Positions 1 to 6,145 are shown, numbered from the stretch's first letter. The stretch is DNA of 10,281 nucleotides from an uncultured Veillonella sp. (GCA_900549845.1 URPT01000050.1:1-10281), one strand, 5' to 3'. The notes: generated by a model not told the origin, from the letters alone. Numbers and translations are program-made.

Positions 1-18
1 AACACTAAACCATAAGAA

Positions 19-51
19 AAATGTCTTTTAATTGTCCGCTAAATGTCCTAT
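19..51 (+). repeat. Three 11-bp direct repeats, candidate integrase arm-type sites
   Basis: Three units with exactly 11-bp spacing share a TGTC core (cores at 22-25, 33-36 and 44-47), each preceded by AAA or AAT. One helical turn per unit and a position just outside the integrase gene fit arm-type binding sites of a tyrosine integrase. The unit (AATTGTCCGCT) resembles the complement of the GGGGGCAAA repeats near the tRNA at the other end of the element. The sequence shows the repeats directly; the integrase link is inferred. Confidence 0.5.
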
Positions 52-157
52 ACCGCATCAACAAGCACAATACATATAAATATATATTCGCACGCACATG
101 TACAAAAGGGAATATTATGTAAATTGTGGTGAGCAGTACGGTCTTATGACTTTTTCT

Positions 158-179
158 AAAAAAATAACCTAGACCTAGG
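158..179 (-). terminator. Possible leftward terminator after the integrase gene
   Basis: Read on the minus strand, a short hairpin of CCTA pairing with TAGG is followed by TTATTTTTTT, about 30-50 nt after the integrase stop codon. The stem is short and the loop is tight, so this is a weak call. It shares the CCCCCTAGG motif with the two stronger leftward terminators at 6184-6216 and 7799-7834. Confidence 0.4.
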
Positions 180-206
180 GGGGGCTATATTATACACATT
201 CCCCCT

Positions 207-1361
207 CTATGCTTGCCTATGGTTTAGCTTATTAATCACATCATCATGCATTGATTTAGTAACATGAGTGTAAATACTAAGTGTTGTATTAGGGTCATTA
301 TGTCCTACACGTTGCATAATTGTTTTAAGTGGTACGCCTAACTCCGCCAACATACTTATATGTGTATGTCTAAATATATGAGTAGTTAAGTGTTTACCCT
401 CAATGTGTACGCCTTTCAATCTCCTATTTAAGAATTGAATATCATAAGGGTTACCACGGCTAGAAGTAAATATATATCCATGATCTATATATCCCTCGAA
501 CCATAGCGACCGCCGTTTATTCTCTAACATGATACTATCAAGAATACTAACCGCCCTATCTGACAAAGATACATCACGAACCGAATATATATTTTTAGGT
601 GTTCCCCTCTTAATCTCGCTACTATTCTTATAATCGTATTGAATTGTACCATTAATATTTATAGTGGCGTTTTCTTTGTCATAGTCGCTATATCGTAACG
701 CCAGCAACTCGCCAATGCGTAAACCTGTTAAGCTAATGAACTCAAACAATAAACCTATACGGCTATCAATCTTTGATAACTGCATTAGTGTTTCTTTCAA
801 CTCAACCGCATCAAGAAATTTACCTTGCTTTTTAGCTATATCGGAATGGCTAAAAGGCTTTTTCTTTATCTCAATATCTTCAAAATCAATAAGGCTAGGT
901 ATTAATTTCTTCCGTTTAGCGTGCTTATATATGGCTTTCATCGTTGTAAATGTAGCCCTTGTATAAGAGTATGAAAGGTTTTCTACATAATAGACCTTAT
1001 GTAATACATCTTCTAGTGTAACCGCCGTTAAATCGGCTATAGGTAACGCCTTATCAATATATGTGAAAATCTTGTTTACATAAATTGTATGGTTTATATG
1101 TGTAGATCGTTTTACAGTCGGTTCAGTATGTTCAAGCCATGATATAGCCACATCATAATAAGTTACTACCTTATTTATATCAATCTCTTTTACCGCCTGT
1201 TCGTACTTGCGTTGTAATTCTATTGTTGCCTGCTTGCGTGCATGACTACTATTAGTATTAAAAATTACAGATACTTTTCTTATCTCGCCATTCGGTAATT
1301 CAAAGCGTTCACAATACTTATACCGTGTACCCTTTTTACTTTGTCTTTCTTCTATCCACAT
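207..1361 (-). CDS. int: Tyrosine recombinase / phage-type integrase
   Basis: Site-specific recombinase expected to integrate and excise the element. The 384-residue length is normal for phage and island integrases. Residues 1-55 look like an N-terminal arm-DNA-binding domain (basic, with an E-R-F-E-L-P-N-G-E strand pattern). Residues 65-160 form the SAM-like core-binding domain. The catalytic domain carries R215 (TGLRIGE), a probable lysine near 251-256, H328 and R331 (HIFRHTH), H354 (RVGH) and nucleophile Y364 (SIYTHV), so all key residues are present. The ATG at 1361 is preceded by AGAGGT on the minus strand. It starts 25 nt after the repressor stop in the same direction, so the two are probably co-transcribed from the repressor promoter. 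The tRNA-Ser gene at the far end of the element is the likely target. Confidence 0.95.
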   Translation of the reverse strand: MWIEERQSKKGTRYKYCERFELPNGEIRKVSVIFNTNSSHARKQATIELQRKYEQAVKEIDINKVVTYYDVAISWLEHTEPTVKRSTHINHTIYVNKIFTYIDKALPIADLTAVTLEDVLHKVYYVENLSYSYTRATFTTMKAIYKHAKRKKLIPSLIDFEDIEIKKKPFSHSDIAKKQGKFLDAVELKETLMQLSKIDSRIGLLFEFISLTGLRIGELLALRYSDYDKENATININGTIQYDYKNSSEIKRGTPKNIYSVRDVSLSDRAVSILDSIMLENKRRSLWFEGYIDHGYIFTSSRGNPYDIQFLNRRLKGVHIEGKHLTTHIFRHTHISMLAELGVPLKTIMQRVGHNDPNTTLSIYTHVTKSMHDDVINKLNHRQA

Positions 1362-1386
1362 AGTACCTCTACTATGTACAAAGAAT

Positions 1387-2193
1387 TTATTCCTCTTTCA
1401 ATTTAGATTTTTCTTGTTTCCATAATTCAAAGGTTTTTACTTCGTGCTTTAACCATTCATAAACTTCACCAGTTATCACACTATTAACAGGGTTATTATT
1501 GCGTAATTCCAATAACTTATCTTGAAGTTCCTTTAATACAGGGTTTGACTCATAACTATATGTATCAGAATAAGGCAAAAGACTTTTTTCTTCAAAAGCC
1601 ATTGTTTCTTCAGTAAATTGCACCTTTTCAATATGTAAATTTAATTCTTTAGGTAGTTGATTATTTATCAATTCTACTAAATCATATTCGCTTTTTTTAT
1701 CTTCAAATTGATAATCAATAAAATATCTAAATTGATGTGGTATGTCTCTTGATGTTTCTTCAATAACAATAGAGCAAAATCCAAGACTATCATCATAAAT
1801 ATAGCAACTCGCCTTTAATGAATGTTTTCCGCTAATGATTAAAAACGATAATTCAGCATCAAATTTATATACTTTACATGATGTGTAATCATTAAAATAA
1901 CTTGCTGGCATCATTAGTTCTGTATATTTTGAACTTAATTCAACATTCAAATCAACCACATCGAGATCAGATAGATATAAGAATTCTATAGGTACTTTCC
2001 CTAATTCTGCAATTTTCCTTAGTCTTTCAGCGTTTGGTATTACTTTAGCCGACTCCCATTGAGAAACGCTATTCTTAGATGTATCTAATTTTTCGCCAAA
2101 CTCTGACATAGAAAGACCTAATTGCTTTCTTATTTCCTTTATCCGCCTAGATAAATAAACTCTTTGTACAATATCTTTATTAATATCTTCCAT
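1387..2193 (-). CDS. Cro/CI-family HTH repressor with a non-peptidase C-terminal domain
   Basis: Likely master repressor of the element. Residues 17-73 form a clear HTH_XRE domain (RIKEIRKQLGLS, FGEKLDTSKNSVSQWE, RLRKIAELGKVP). The remaining 195 residues are acidic and mixed strand/helix. I see none of the Ser/Lys features of an S24 LexA/CI self-cleaving domain, so SOS-driven autocleavage is not expected. In length and plan it resembles the Stl repressors of staphylococcal pathogenicity islands, which are relieved by binding a helper-phage protein; that comparison is inference. The ATG at 2193 has AGAGGTGAT close upstream. Its promoter and the three operators lie between it and the divergent Cro-like gene, a classic lysogeny switch. 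An ICE or phage repressor with protein-mediated derepression is the alternative. Confidence 0.85.
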   Translation of the reverse strand: MEDINKDIVQRVYLSRRIKEIRKQLGLSMSEFGEKLDTSKNSVSQWESAKVIPNAERLRKIAELGKVPIEFLYLSDLDVVDLNVELSSKYTELMMPASYFNDYTSCKVYKFDAELSFLIISGKHSLKASCYIYDDSLGFCSIVIEETSRDIPHQFRYFIDYQFEDKKSEYDLVELINNQLPKELNLHIEKVQFTEETMAFEEKSLLPYSDTYSYESNPVLKELQDKLLELRNNNPVNSVITGEVYEWLKHEVKTFELWKQEKSKLKEE

Positions 2194-2212
2194 ATAATCA
2201 CCTCTATAAATG

Positions 2213-2241
2213 ATTATATCATAGAGTTAAATAAAGTTAAA
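2213..2241 (-). promoter_or_regulatory. Promoter of the repressor-integrase operon
   Basis: On the minus strand TTTAAC (2241-2236) is followed after 17 bp by a perfect TATAAT (2218-2213), which is preceded by TGA as an extended -10. The predicted start leaves a leader of only about a dozen bases before the repressor ATG. The -35 lies inside operator 1, so the repressor can control its own synthesis. Confidence 0.7.
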
Positions 2242-2306
2242 TGTCATACTTGCGTTAAATAAAGTTAAATGGTAATATGTATTCAAGAGTTAAATAAAGT
2301 TAAATG
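2226..2306 (+). promoter_or_regulatory. Three identical operators of the genetic switch
   Basis: The 18-bp sequence GTTAAATAAAGTTAAATG occurs three times without change, at 2226-2243, 2254-2271 and 2289-2306. Each is a direct repeat of GTTAAAT with a 10-bp period rather than a palindrome. Operator 1 covers the -35 of the leftward repressor promoter, operator 2 fills the spacer of the rightward promoter, and operator 3 lies just after its start point. Centre spacing is 28 and 35 bp. Binding by the repressor and/or the Cro-like protein is inferred from position. Confidence 0.8.
2250..2278 (+). promoter_or_regulatory. Rightward early promoter
   Basis: TTGCGT (2250-2255) is followed after 17 bp by TAATAT (2273-2278), with TGG directly before it as an extended -10. 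Operator 2 overlaps the spacer and operator 3 covers the early transcribed region, so repressor bound here would shut off the whole rightward module. Confidence 0.7.
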
Positions 2307-2329
2307 TATTAAGTTAAGAGGTGAATAAC

Positions 2330-2539
2330 TTGAAACAATACCAAACACTAATCGGTTATAGAAAAATGGCTGGTCTCAACCAACGAGATATGAAAGACAT
2401 CTTAGGAATATCATTAACGATCTATAACGCAAAAGAAAATGGTAAAGTACGTTTTAATCAAGATGATATGAAAACAATTAAGAATGTACTATCTGAAAAA
2501 CTAAATAAGAAATTAACTATTGATGAGTTATTCTTTTAA
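2330..2539 (+). CDS. Cro-like HTH regulator
   Basis: Small DNA-binding protein, first gene of the rightward operon, expected to compete with or counteract the repressor at the three operators. Residues 5-60 match the short HTH_XRE/Cro pattern: a first helix (LIGYRKMAG), then LNQRDMKDILGIS and the recognition segment LTIYNAKENGK, then a helix up to LTIDELFF. The reading frame is open from a GTG at 2321, but AGAGGTGA (2317-2324) overlaps that GTG and is correctly spaced for the TTG at 2330. I therefore choose TTG, giving 69 residues. The recognition helix TIYNAKENG resembles the repressor's VSQWESAK only loosely, so different or shared operators are both possible. Confidence 0.8.
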   Translation: MKQYQTLIGYRKMAGLNQRDMKDILGISLTIYNAKENGKVRFNQDDMKTIKNVLSEKLNKKLTIDELFF

Positions 2540-2560
2540 TTTTTAGAAAGGGTATAATCT

Positions 2561-3217
2561 ATGGAATTAATTACAACACAACACTACGGCGGAAATGCTT
2601 TCTCGTTTTATAGTACAAAACGAAAAGATATTTTTATGACAATCAATGAATTAGCTACTGGCTTTGGATATGCAAGCAAAAGCGGTATAGAGAAACTAAT
2701 ACAACGTAACCCACACTTATTAGATAAAGAATATTCATCTATAACAAGTGTACCTATCTCTATTTCTTCCACGGACGATTTGGGGGGTGCAAGAAAGCAA
2801 AAAATACAACTAAGAGAAGTTAGGGTGTTTTCAAAGTTAGGAATATTTGAAATTGGGTGTTTATCTCGTACCAAAGTTGCAAAAGCTTTTAGAAAATGGC
2901 TTTACAACTACATTGAAAAGTTAGAAAATGCTTTAATTCACGATATAGTAGCCCATACTAAAAGTAAAGATCTACAAAAAATGCTACATGATGCGGTATA
3001 TGAAAGCCCTACATATATCAATAAAGAAGATAGTAGCAAGGCAAAAGTTATTATGAATATCAATAAGCTACTCATTAAGACCGCATCACAAAGCAGGGTT
3101 AAACATAAAGAGGATATGACGGCGGAAGAAATTCAAAAGCTAGAACATTTAGAACACAAAACAATAGCCCTATTAAATGAGGGTAAATGCTATCAAGAAA
3201 TTAAATTAGCACTATGA
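2561..3217 (+). CDS. BRO-N domain antirepressor-like protein
   Basis: Phage-type regulator of 218 residues. Residues 8-122 fit the BRO-N fold: an N-terminal strand (NAFSFYSTKRKDIFMTINELATGFGYAS), a HTH-like stretch, a variable linker (60-82), then the hallmark REVRVFSKLGIFEIGCLS and VAKAFRKWLYNYIEKL. The C-terminal 95 residues are charged and helical and unlike a known catalytic domain. BRO-N proteins of temperate phages often act as antirepressors or early regulators, so a role in relieving repression or sensing other phages is plausible but inferred. The start is supported by AGAAAGG (2545-2551), 9 nt before ATG. It follows the Cro-like gene by 21 nt in the same operon. Confidence 0.75.
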   Translation: MELITTQHYGGNAFSFYSTKRKDIFMTINELATGFGYASKSGIEKLIQRNPHLLDKEYSSITSVPISISSTDDLGGARKQKIQLREVRVFSKLGIFEIGCLSRTKVAKAFRKWLYNYIEKLENALIHDIVAHTKSKDLQKMLHDAVYESPTYINKEDSSKAKVIMNINKLLIKTASQSRVKHKEDMTAEEIQKLEHLEHKTIALLNEGKCYQEIKLAL

Positions 3218-3520
3218 AATGACTAACAATGATATATGTTACTAAGGCATTTTATTTTCAATCATATAATTACCTCACCAGCTTTAGTAATATGTCCTAA
3301 CATTGATACTCACAGATATTCAGTAATAACCACATTAAAAAGTACTACAAATATAGATAATTACTGCATATATCACACTTCAATAATTTTAATTTACATA
3401 GCCTAATTCACTCTAAATCGTCTTTTAAATCTTGTTAGGTATAATCTATCAAGGCATCCGCAAAAACGAGCATACAGGCTAAATAAATGAATTTTATTTT
3501 TAGAGAAAGGTAAAAATTAT
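3218..3520. other. 303-nt non-coding gap between early genes
   Basis: No convincing reading frame. An imperfect 11-bp inverted repeat (3238-3248 and 3281-3291, loop 32 nt) is present but has no U-run. A perfect TATAAT at 3440-3445 could be the -10 of a promoter for the downstream genes, though no good -35 lies at the right distance. The last 18 nt carry the Shine-Dalgarno sequence GAGAAAGG (3503-3510) of the next gene. A small RNA or leader cannot be excluded. Confidence 0.4.
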
Positions 3521-3763
3521 ATGAATACTGACATTTCCATTCCACGAGCAGGAACTTTTGAACCTATCATGGTACAACCTAAAGACATTGTTGCCATGTT
3601 TAGCATTAGTCGGAGTACAGTAACACGGCTTATCAGTAAAATACTACTCGATGATAAATATAAGAGTTGCATTACTCGTCTAAATAGAAACCTCGTACTA
3701 ATTGATGTACAAATGTTTACTAACTATCTTAAAGAGCAAGACTTGAAAGGACTAAAAGCATAA
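3521..3763 (+). CDS. Excisionase-like small HTH protein
   Basis: DNA-binding protein of 80 residues. Residues 18-72 read as a winged-helix/MerR-like HTH of the excisionase (HTH_17) type: VQPKDIVAMFSISRSTVTRLISK, then ITRLNRNLVLIDVQMFTNYL, where the C-terminal IDVQMFTNYL resembles the 'yrip..dLeeyl' end of excisionases. It could direct excision together with the integrase or act as a transcription activator of the module; the sequence does not decide. ATG at 3521 has GAGAAAGG 10 nt upstream. Its stop codon overlaps the start of the next small gene (TAATG), showing translational coupling. Confidence in HTH is good, in excisionase role moderate. Confidence 0.65.
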   Translation: MNTDISIPRAGTFEPIMVQPKDIVAMFSISRSTVTRLISKILLDDKYKSCITRLNRNLVLIDVQMFTNYLKEQDLKGLKA

Positions 3764-3930
3764 TGGAAAGAGATATTACAATCAAAAAAAATACAGAAAA
3801 TAAAATCGTTATCGGTCTTAATGACTTTGAACTTGATGCGGTTATCACCTTTGAAACTACATTCAACGAAGATACCTGTACACAAACTACCGAAATTAAA
3901 TGTTATATAGATCCAACTAATGAGGAGTAA
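3763..3930 (+). CDS. Small hypothetical protein, coupled to the HTH gene
   Basis: A 55-residue acidic protein (MERDITIKKN...CYIDPTNEE) whose ATG shares an A with the TAA of the preceding gene (TAATG), so it is translated by coupling or reinitiation. Composition looks like a real protein: alternating hydrophobic and polar residues suggest beta strands (KIVIGL, DAVITFETTF, EIKCYI). Two cysteines (39 and 47) are present. I recognise no family. Small proteins of this kind in phage and satellite early operons often modulate host or helper-phage proteins, but nothing here shows that. The next gene's Shine-Dalgarno lies in its last codons, supporting a continuous operon. Confidence 0.6.
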   Translation: MERDITIKKNTENKIVIGLNDFELDAVITFETTFNEDTCTQTTEIKCYIDPTNEE

Positions 3931-3934
3931 TACC

Positions 3935-4120
3935 ATGAACGAACAAATGAAAGCAGTACTAGATAGCACTAAGATTAAATTTGAACTATGTGAAATGGGT
4001 AGAGACTATATTGATAAATATAATAACAATCTACTAGATATATATGAATTAGTTGCCCTTGTAACCTTGAAAGCCTTTGAACGAGGTGTATTTGAAATGA
4101 CGGAAATAAAGGAACACTAA
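3935..4120 (+). CDS. Small hypothetical helical protein
   Basis: A 61-residue protein with no recognised family. An in-frame ATG exists at 3920, but it lies inside the preceding gene and lacks a ribosome site. ATG at 3935 has GAGGAG (3922-3927) 7 nt upstream and is the better start. The sequence predicts two helices (MNEQMKAVLDSTKIKFELCEMGRDYIDKY and LLDIYELVALVTLKAFERGVFEM), amphipathic rather than membrane-spanning. It sits between two other tiny genes in the early operon. A role cannot be named. Confidence 0.6.
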   Translation: MNEQMKAVLDSTKIKFELCEMGRDYIDKYNNNLLDIYELVALVTLKAFERGVFEMTEIKEH

Positions 4121-4122
4121 TT

Positions 4123-4221
4123 ATGACTACTAAAATAAAAAAAGCCCATGATACGGCTAATATCATAGGCAACTGGAAAGGCTATATCTACGCTAATAGT
4201 ACTACCTTTCCTCTATCTTAA
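4123..4221 (+). CDS. Very small hypothetical protein
   Basis: A 32-residue frame (starts MTTKIKKAHDTAN) two bases after the previous stop, with AAAGGA (4108-4113) 9 nt before ATG. The tight packing and ribosome site favour a translated gene. The Lys-rich N-terminus followed by a Gly/aromatic stretch (GNWKGYIYAN) is not a pattern I recognise. It may be a leader peptide or a degenerate remnant. Confidence 0.4.
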   Translation: MTTKIKKAHDTANIIGNWKGYIYANSTTFPLS

Positions 4222-4262
4222 CATACATTTTATTTCTAGTGAATACAAATAGAGGTGATTAT

Positions 4263-4853
4263 ATGTCGGTATTATATGAAGATGATGTTATACATGAACA
4301 AGCACTAAAGGAATACAATCAAAAAACACAAGCAGGCGAAAATTGTAATTTTACTGTAATACACAATCAAAAGCGAAAAGAGAAAGGGTTACCCCCCATA
4401 TACGATGATAATGTAGTGGACGATACGCAAGAAAGCCCTACTGAAAAGGAACTCACCAAAGATGATAAACAAGCGTACTTTTGGTGGAAGTTTAAGCATG
4501 ATTTCTTTGATGATATTGGCATTAAGCGACTATCAAAGCTACCTAAGGGCGATACGTTCATATTACTATACATCAAACTTATTACCCTATCTTTGAAATG
4601 TAACGGTTATATATGCTATGAGGGTACTGGAATAGATTTAATCGAAGAATTAAGCCTGCATTTAGATAGAGATATAGAGGAATGTAGGGAATTAATCGAA
4701 AAATCAGAAATGTACAATCTAATCACACTAACAGATAATAATGAAACGATCTATATAAACTCTTTTAACACATATACTGGGATCGATGATGCTAAAACAA
4801 GAATGAGAAATTCAAGGGAACGCAACAAGCAACAAAAAAGTGCTTTATCCTAG
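4263..4853 (+). CDS. Replisome-organizer-like protein (Phage_rep_org_N domain), short C-terminus
   Basis: Likely replication initiator of the element. Residues 67-175 match the phage replisome organizer N-terminal domain: AYFWWKFKHDFFDDIGIKRLSKLPKGDTFILLYIKLITLSLKCNGYICYEG in outline, then an acidic helical part ending MYNLITLTDNNETIYIN. The family binds repeats at or beside its own gene to open the origin and load helicase. Two oddities: a 66-residue acidic N-terminal extension before the domain, and an abrupt end at residue 196 just after the basic MRNSRERNKQQK where family members normally continue. Two stop codons in tandem (TAG TAA) end it. A GTG at 4239 is open but has no ribosome site; AGAGGTGA (4251-4258) sets ATG 4263 as the start. 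Confidence 0.8.
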   Translation: MSVLYEDDVIHEQALKEYNQKTQAGENCNFTVIHNQKRKEKGLPPIYDDNVVDDTQESPTEKELTKDDKQAYFWWKFKHDFFDDIGIKRLSKLPKGDTFILLYIKLITLSLKCNGYICYEGTGIDLIEELSLHLDRDIEECRELIEKSEMYNLITLTDNNETIYINSFNTYTGIDDAKTRMRNSRERNKQQKSALS

Positions 4854-4890
4854 TAACTATCTATATCTTCACTACCTCTACTCATTCTAT

Positions 4891-4938
4891 ATGTTACGAT
4901 ATGTAACAAAATGTTACGAAACGTAATGAAAGTGTTAC
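4891..4938. repeat. TGTTAC repeats behind the replication gene
   Basis: TGTTAC occurs at 4892-4897, 4912-4917 and 4933-4938, with the inverse GTAACA at 4903-4908 and a variant CGTAAT at 4922-4927. The spacing is about 10-11 bp, so the sites face the same side of the helix. The same core is repeated five times at 6075-6126. They are good candidates for binding sites (iterons) of the preceding replisome-organizer-like protein. Confidence 0.6.
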
Positions 4939-5076
4939 AGAATAAGAATAGAATAGAGTAGAGTAGATTTAGATATAGAGTAAAAAAAGAAAAAGAAAAA
5001 ATTAAGAATTAGAATTAGAAAAGAGAAGAATAAAAAAAAAGAAAGAGATATAGAGGGAGATTATTAAGAGGGAGTA
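4939..5076 (+). other. 138-nt cytosine-free A-rich tract, candidate origin unwinding region
   Basis: Not one C occurs on the plus strand from 4939 to 5076, and the tract is mostly A with G and few T. It follows the TGTTAC repeats directly. Strongly strand-biased AT-rich DNA beside iterons is typical of an origin unwinding element. It may also be the decayed coding remnant of the replication protein's C-terminus, which in relatives is rich in Lys, Glu and Ile codons. No reading frame crosses it now. Confidence 0.5.
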
Positions 5077-5085
5077 CACTAAATA

Positions 5086-5116
5086 AGGCGAGTTATAATG
5101 CTCGCCTATTTTTTAT
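5086..5116 (+). terminator. Rho-independent terminator of the early/replication operon
   Basis: AGGCGAG (5086-5092) pairs with CTCGCCT (5101-5107) around an 8-nt loop and is followed by ATTTTTTAT. It would end transcription from the rightward module after the replication gene and origin region. Confidence 0.8.
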
Positions 5117-5245
5117 ATCTAATACTATTCAATGATCTATCATAAAAACGATAATTAACACTTGCCAATGTATAATAAAGAACAAACAAGGGTATTATTC
5201 ATGTTGATTAACAGTATAATAGATACTACTGTTATACAACTACTG

Positions 5246-5394
5246 GTATACCATATGGCAACCATACGGCAACCAAAGATAAACCACTATACCACCTATC
5301 AAGATTTTAATAACAAGAATAAAGTTATGTATCCAATATGGAACCAAAGTGTATCCAAAATGGAACCACTATGTATACAACACTATTAAATAAC
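5246..5394 (+). repeat. 22-bp direct repeats upstream of the 183-residue gene
   Basis: GTATCCA-ATATGGAACCA type units start at 5329 and 5351, with a degenerate third (GTATAC) at 5373, exactly 22 bp apart (two helical turns). A related GTATACCATATGGCAACC stands at 5246, followed by another GGCAACC. They lie just before the ribosome site of the gene at 5408. They could be operators for that gene or a second set of replication/packaging sites. A 75-codon frame crosses the region but has no ribosome site. Confidence 0.55.
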
Positions 5395-5407
5395 AAGGCA
5401 GGTACTA

Positions 5408-5959
5408 ATGAACGCAACTGACTATAGAGCATACAGAGAAGAGCAAGCACTAAAAAGAGAAATAGAGCGACAAGAAACGCCTAAAAACCCCTCTTATACT
5501 TTTCGTTTTACGGACAATATCACAATCAATCATAATACGCCTAAGGCAAGTGAAAATTACCGCATCAGAGCCGTATTATCAAGCTATAAGAAACTTAATA
5601 ACCAGTACCTAGAGTTACAAGAGATTATCAAGCATTATAACCCTACTGCCAAAATATCAACCTACGGAAGAACTTCAACACATACCAATAAGAAACACGA
5701 TTTATCAGATGAACTTGTTAAAATCGAAGATACTGGCATCAAATTCGCTAATATTATATTGATGCGGTCATATATCAAAGGGCGTTTACAGAATATAACT
5801 GCCCTGCCCTATTCTGATATTAGATACATCATTGATACCTATATAGACGAAATAACAAGCGTTAGCACAACAAAAACAAGCCGTATAATCAAGGAAATAC
5901 TAAAAAAGTCTATTGAACTGCCTACAGTAGAGCAAGCAAAATTCTATATAAAAGACTAA
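5408..5959 (+). CDS. Unrecognised 183-residue helical protein
   Basis: No family recognised with confidence. The N-terminus is charged and helical (DYRAYREEQALKREIERQE), followed by a Thr/Asn-rich stretch. Residues 52-160 form a mainly helical region in two parts: RIRAVLSSYKKLNNQYLELQEIIKHYN, a polar linker, then DELVKIEDTGIKFANIILMRSYIKGRLQNITALPYSDIRYIIDTYIDEI. That plan resembles loosely the ArpU/RinA-like (DUF1492) late regulators, which have a long helical hairpin before an HTH; a HTH is not obvious here. ATG 5408 has AAGGCAGG (5395-5402) just upstream. It stands alone after a terminator, behind 22-bp repeats, so it seems to have its own control. In satellites this slot often holds late-regulation, packaging or interference genes. 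Confidence 0.75.
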   Translation: MNATDYRAYREEQALKREIERQETPKNPSYTFRFTDNITINHNTPKASENYRIRAVLSSYKKLNNQYLELQEIIKHYNPTAKISTYGRTSTHTNKKHDLSDELVKIEDTGIKFANIILMRSYIKGRLQNITALPYSDIRYIIDTYIDEITSVSTTKTSRIIKEILKKSIELPTVEQAKFYIKD

Positions 5960-6013
5960 GTTTTCTATCTCCTACTTCATAGATCAATAACTTAATTTCC
6001 TAATATTTCAGAT

Positions 6014-6034
6014 GCCCTAAAAAAGGGCTAATAA
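6014..6034 (+). terminator. Weak hairpin after the 183-residue gene
   Basis: GCCCT (6014-6018) and AGGGC (6024-6028) form a 5-bp stem around five A residues, about 55 nt after the stop codon. The following sequence is TAATAAAAG with no real U-run, so it is only a possible terminator. Confidence 0.3.
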
Positions 6035-6074
6035 AAGTTAAGGTTATCTATAATAAGATAGATGCTGGCAACAA

Positions 6075-6126
6075 TGTTACATAACTGTTACATAACTGTT
6101 ACATCACTGTTACATGACTGTTACAT
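6075..6126 (+). repeat. Five-copy 11-bp iteron array (TGTTACAT)
   Basis: TGTTACAT starts at 6075, 6086, 6097, 6108 and 6119, a perfect 11-bp period; each unit is TGTTACAT followed by three variable bases, mostly ending AC. All units face the same way. The array lies in the gap between the rightward module and the leftward cargo. It shares its core with the repeats at 4892-4938, so the replication protein may bind both. A regulator array is the alternative. Confidence 0.75.
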
Positions 6127-6145
6127 TGAAACTCCCCTTATAAAA

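Noticed and set aside
1..206. Search for a second copy of the tRNA-Ser 3' end (attL)
   Set aside because: No stretch resembling GGTTCGAATCC or GGCGGAGAGG was found, so the left element boundary is not called.
715..966. Plus-strand frame inside the integrase gene, and similar frames opposite the repressor, BRO-N, CorA and ATPase genes
   Set aside because: They lack ribosome sites and recognisable domains and lie opposite genes with clear conserved motifs.
2552..2559. TATAAT just before the BRO-N gene
   Set aside because: It lies between the Shine-Dalgarno and the start codon, so a transcript from it would have no ribosome site; no -35 fits.
5162..5389. 75-codon frame with a TTG start and a repeat-rich C-terminus
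   Set aside because: No ribosome site before TTG 5162 or ATG 5168, and much of it is made of the 22-bp repeats, which change frame from unit to unit. Better explained as regulatory DNA or a decayed gene.
6075..6126. Possible CRISPR array
   Set aside because: The period is only 11 bp with 3-bp variable parts, far too short for repeats and spacers, and there are no cas genes.
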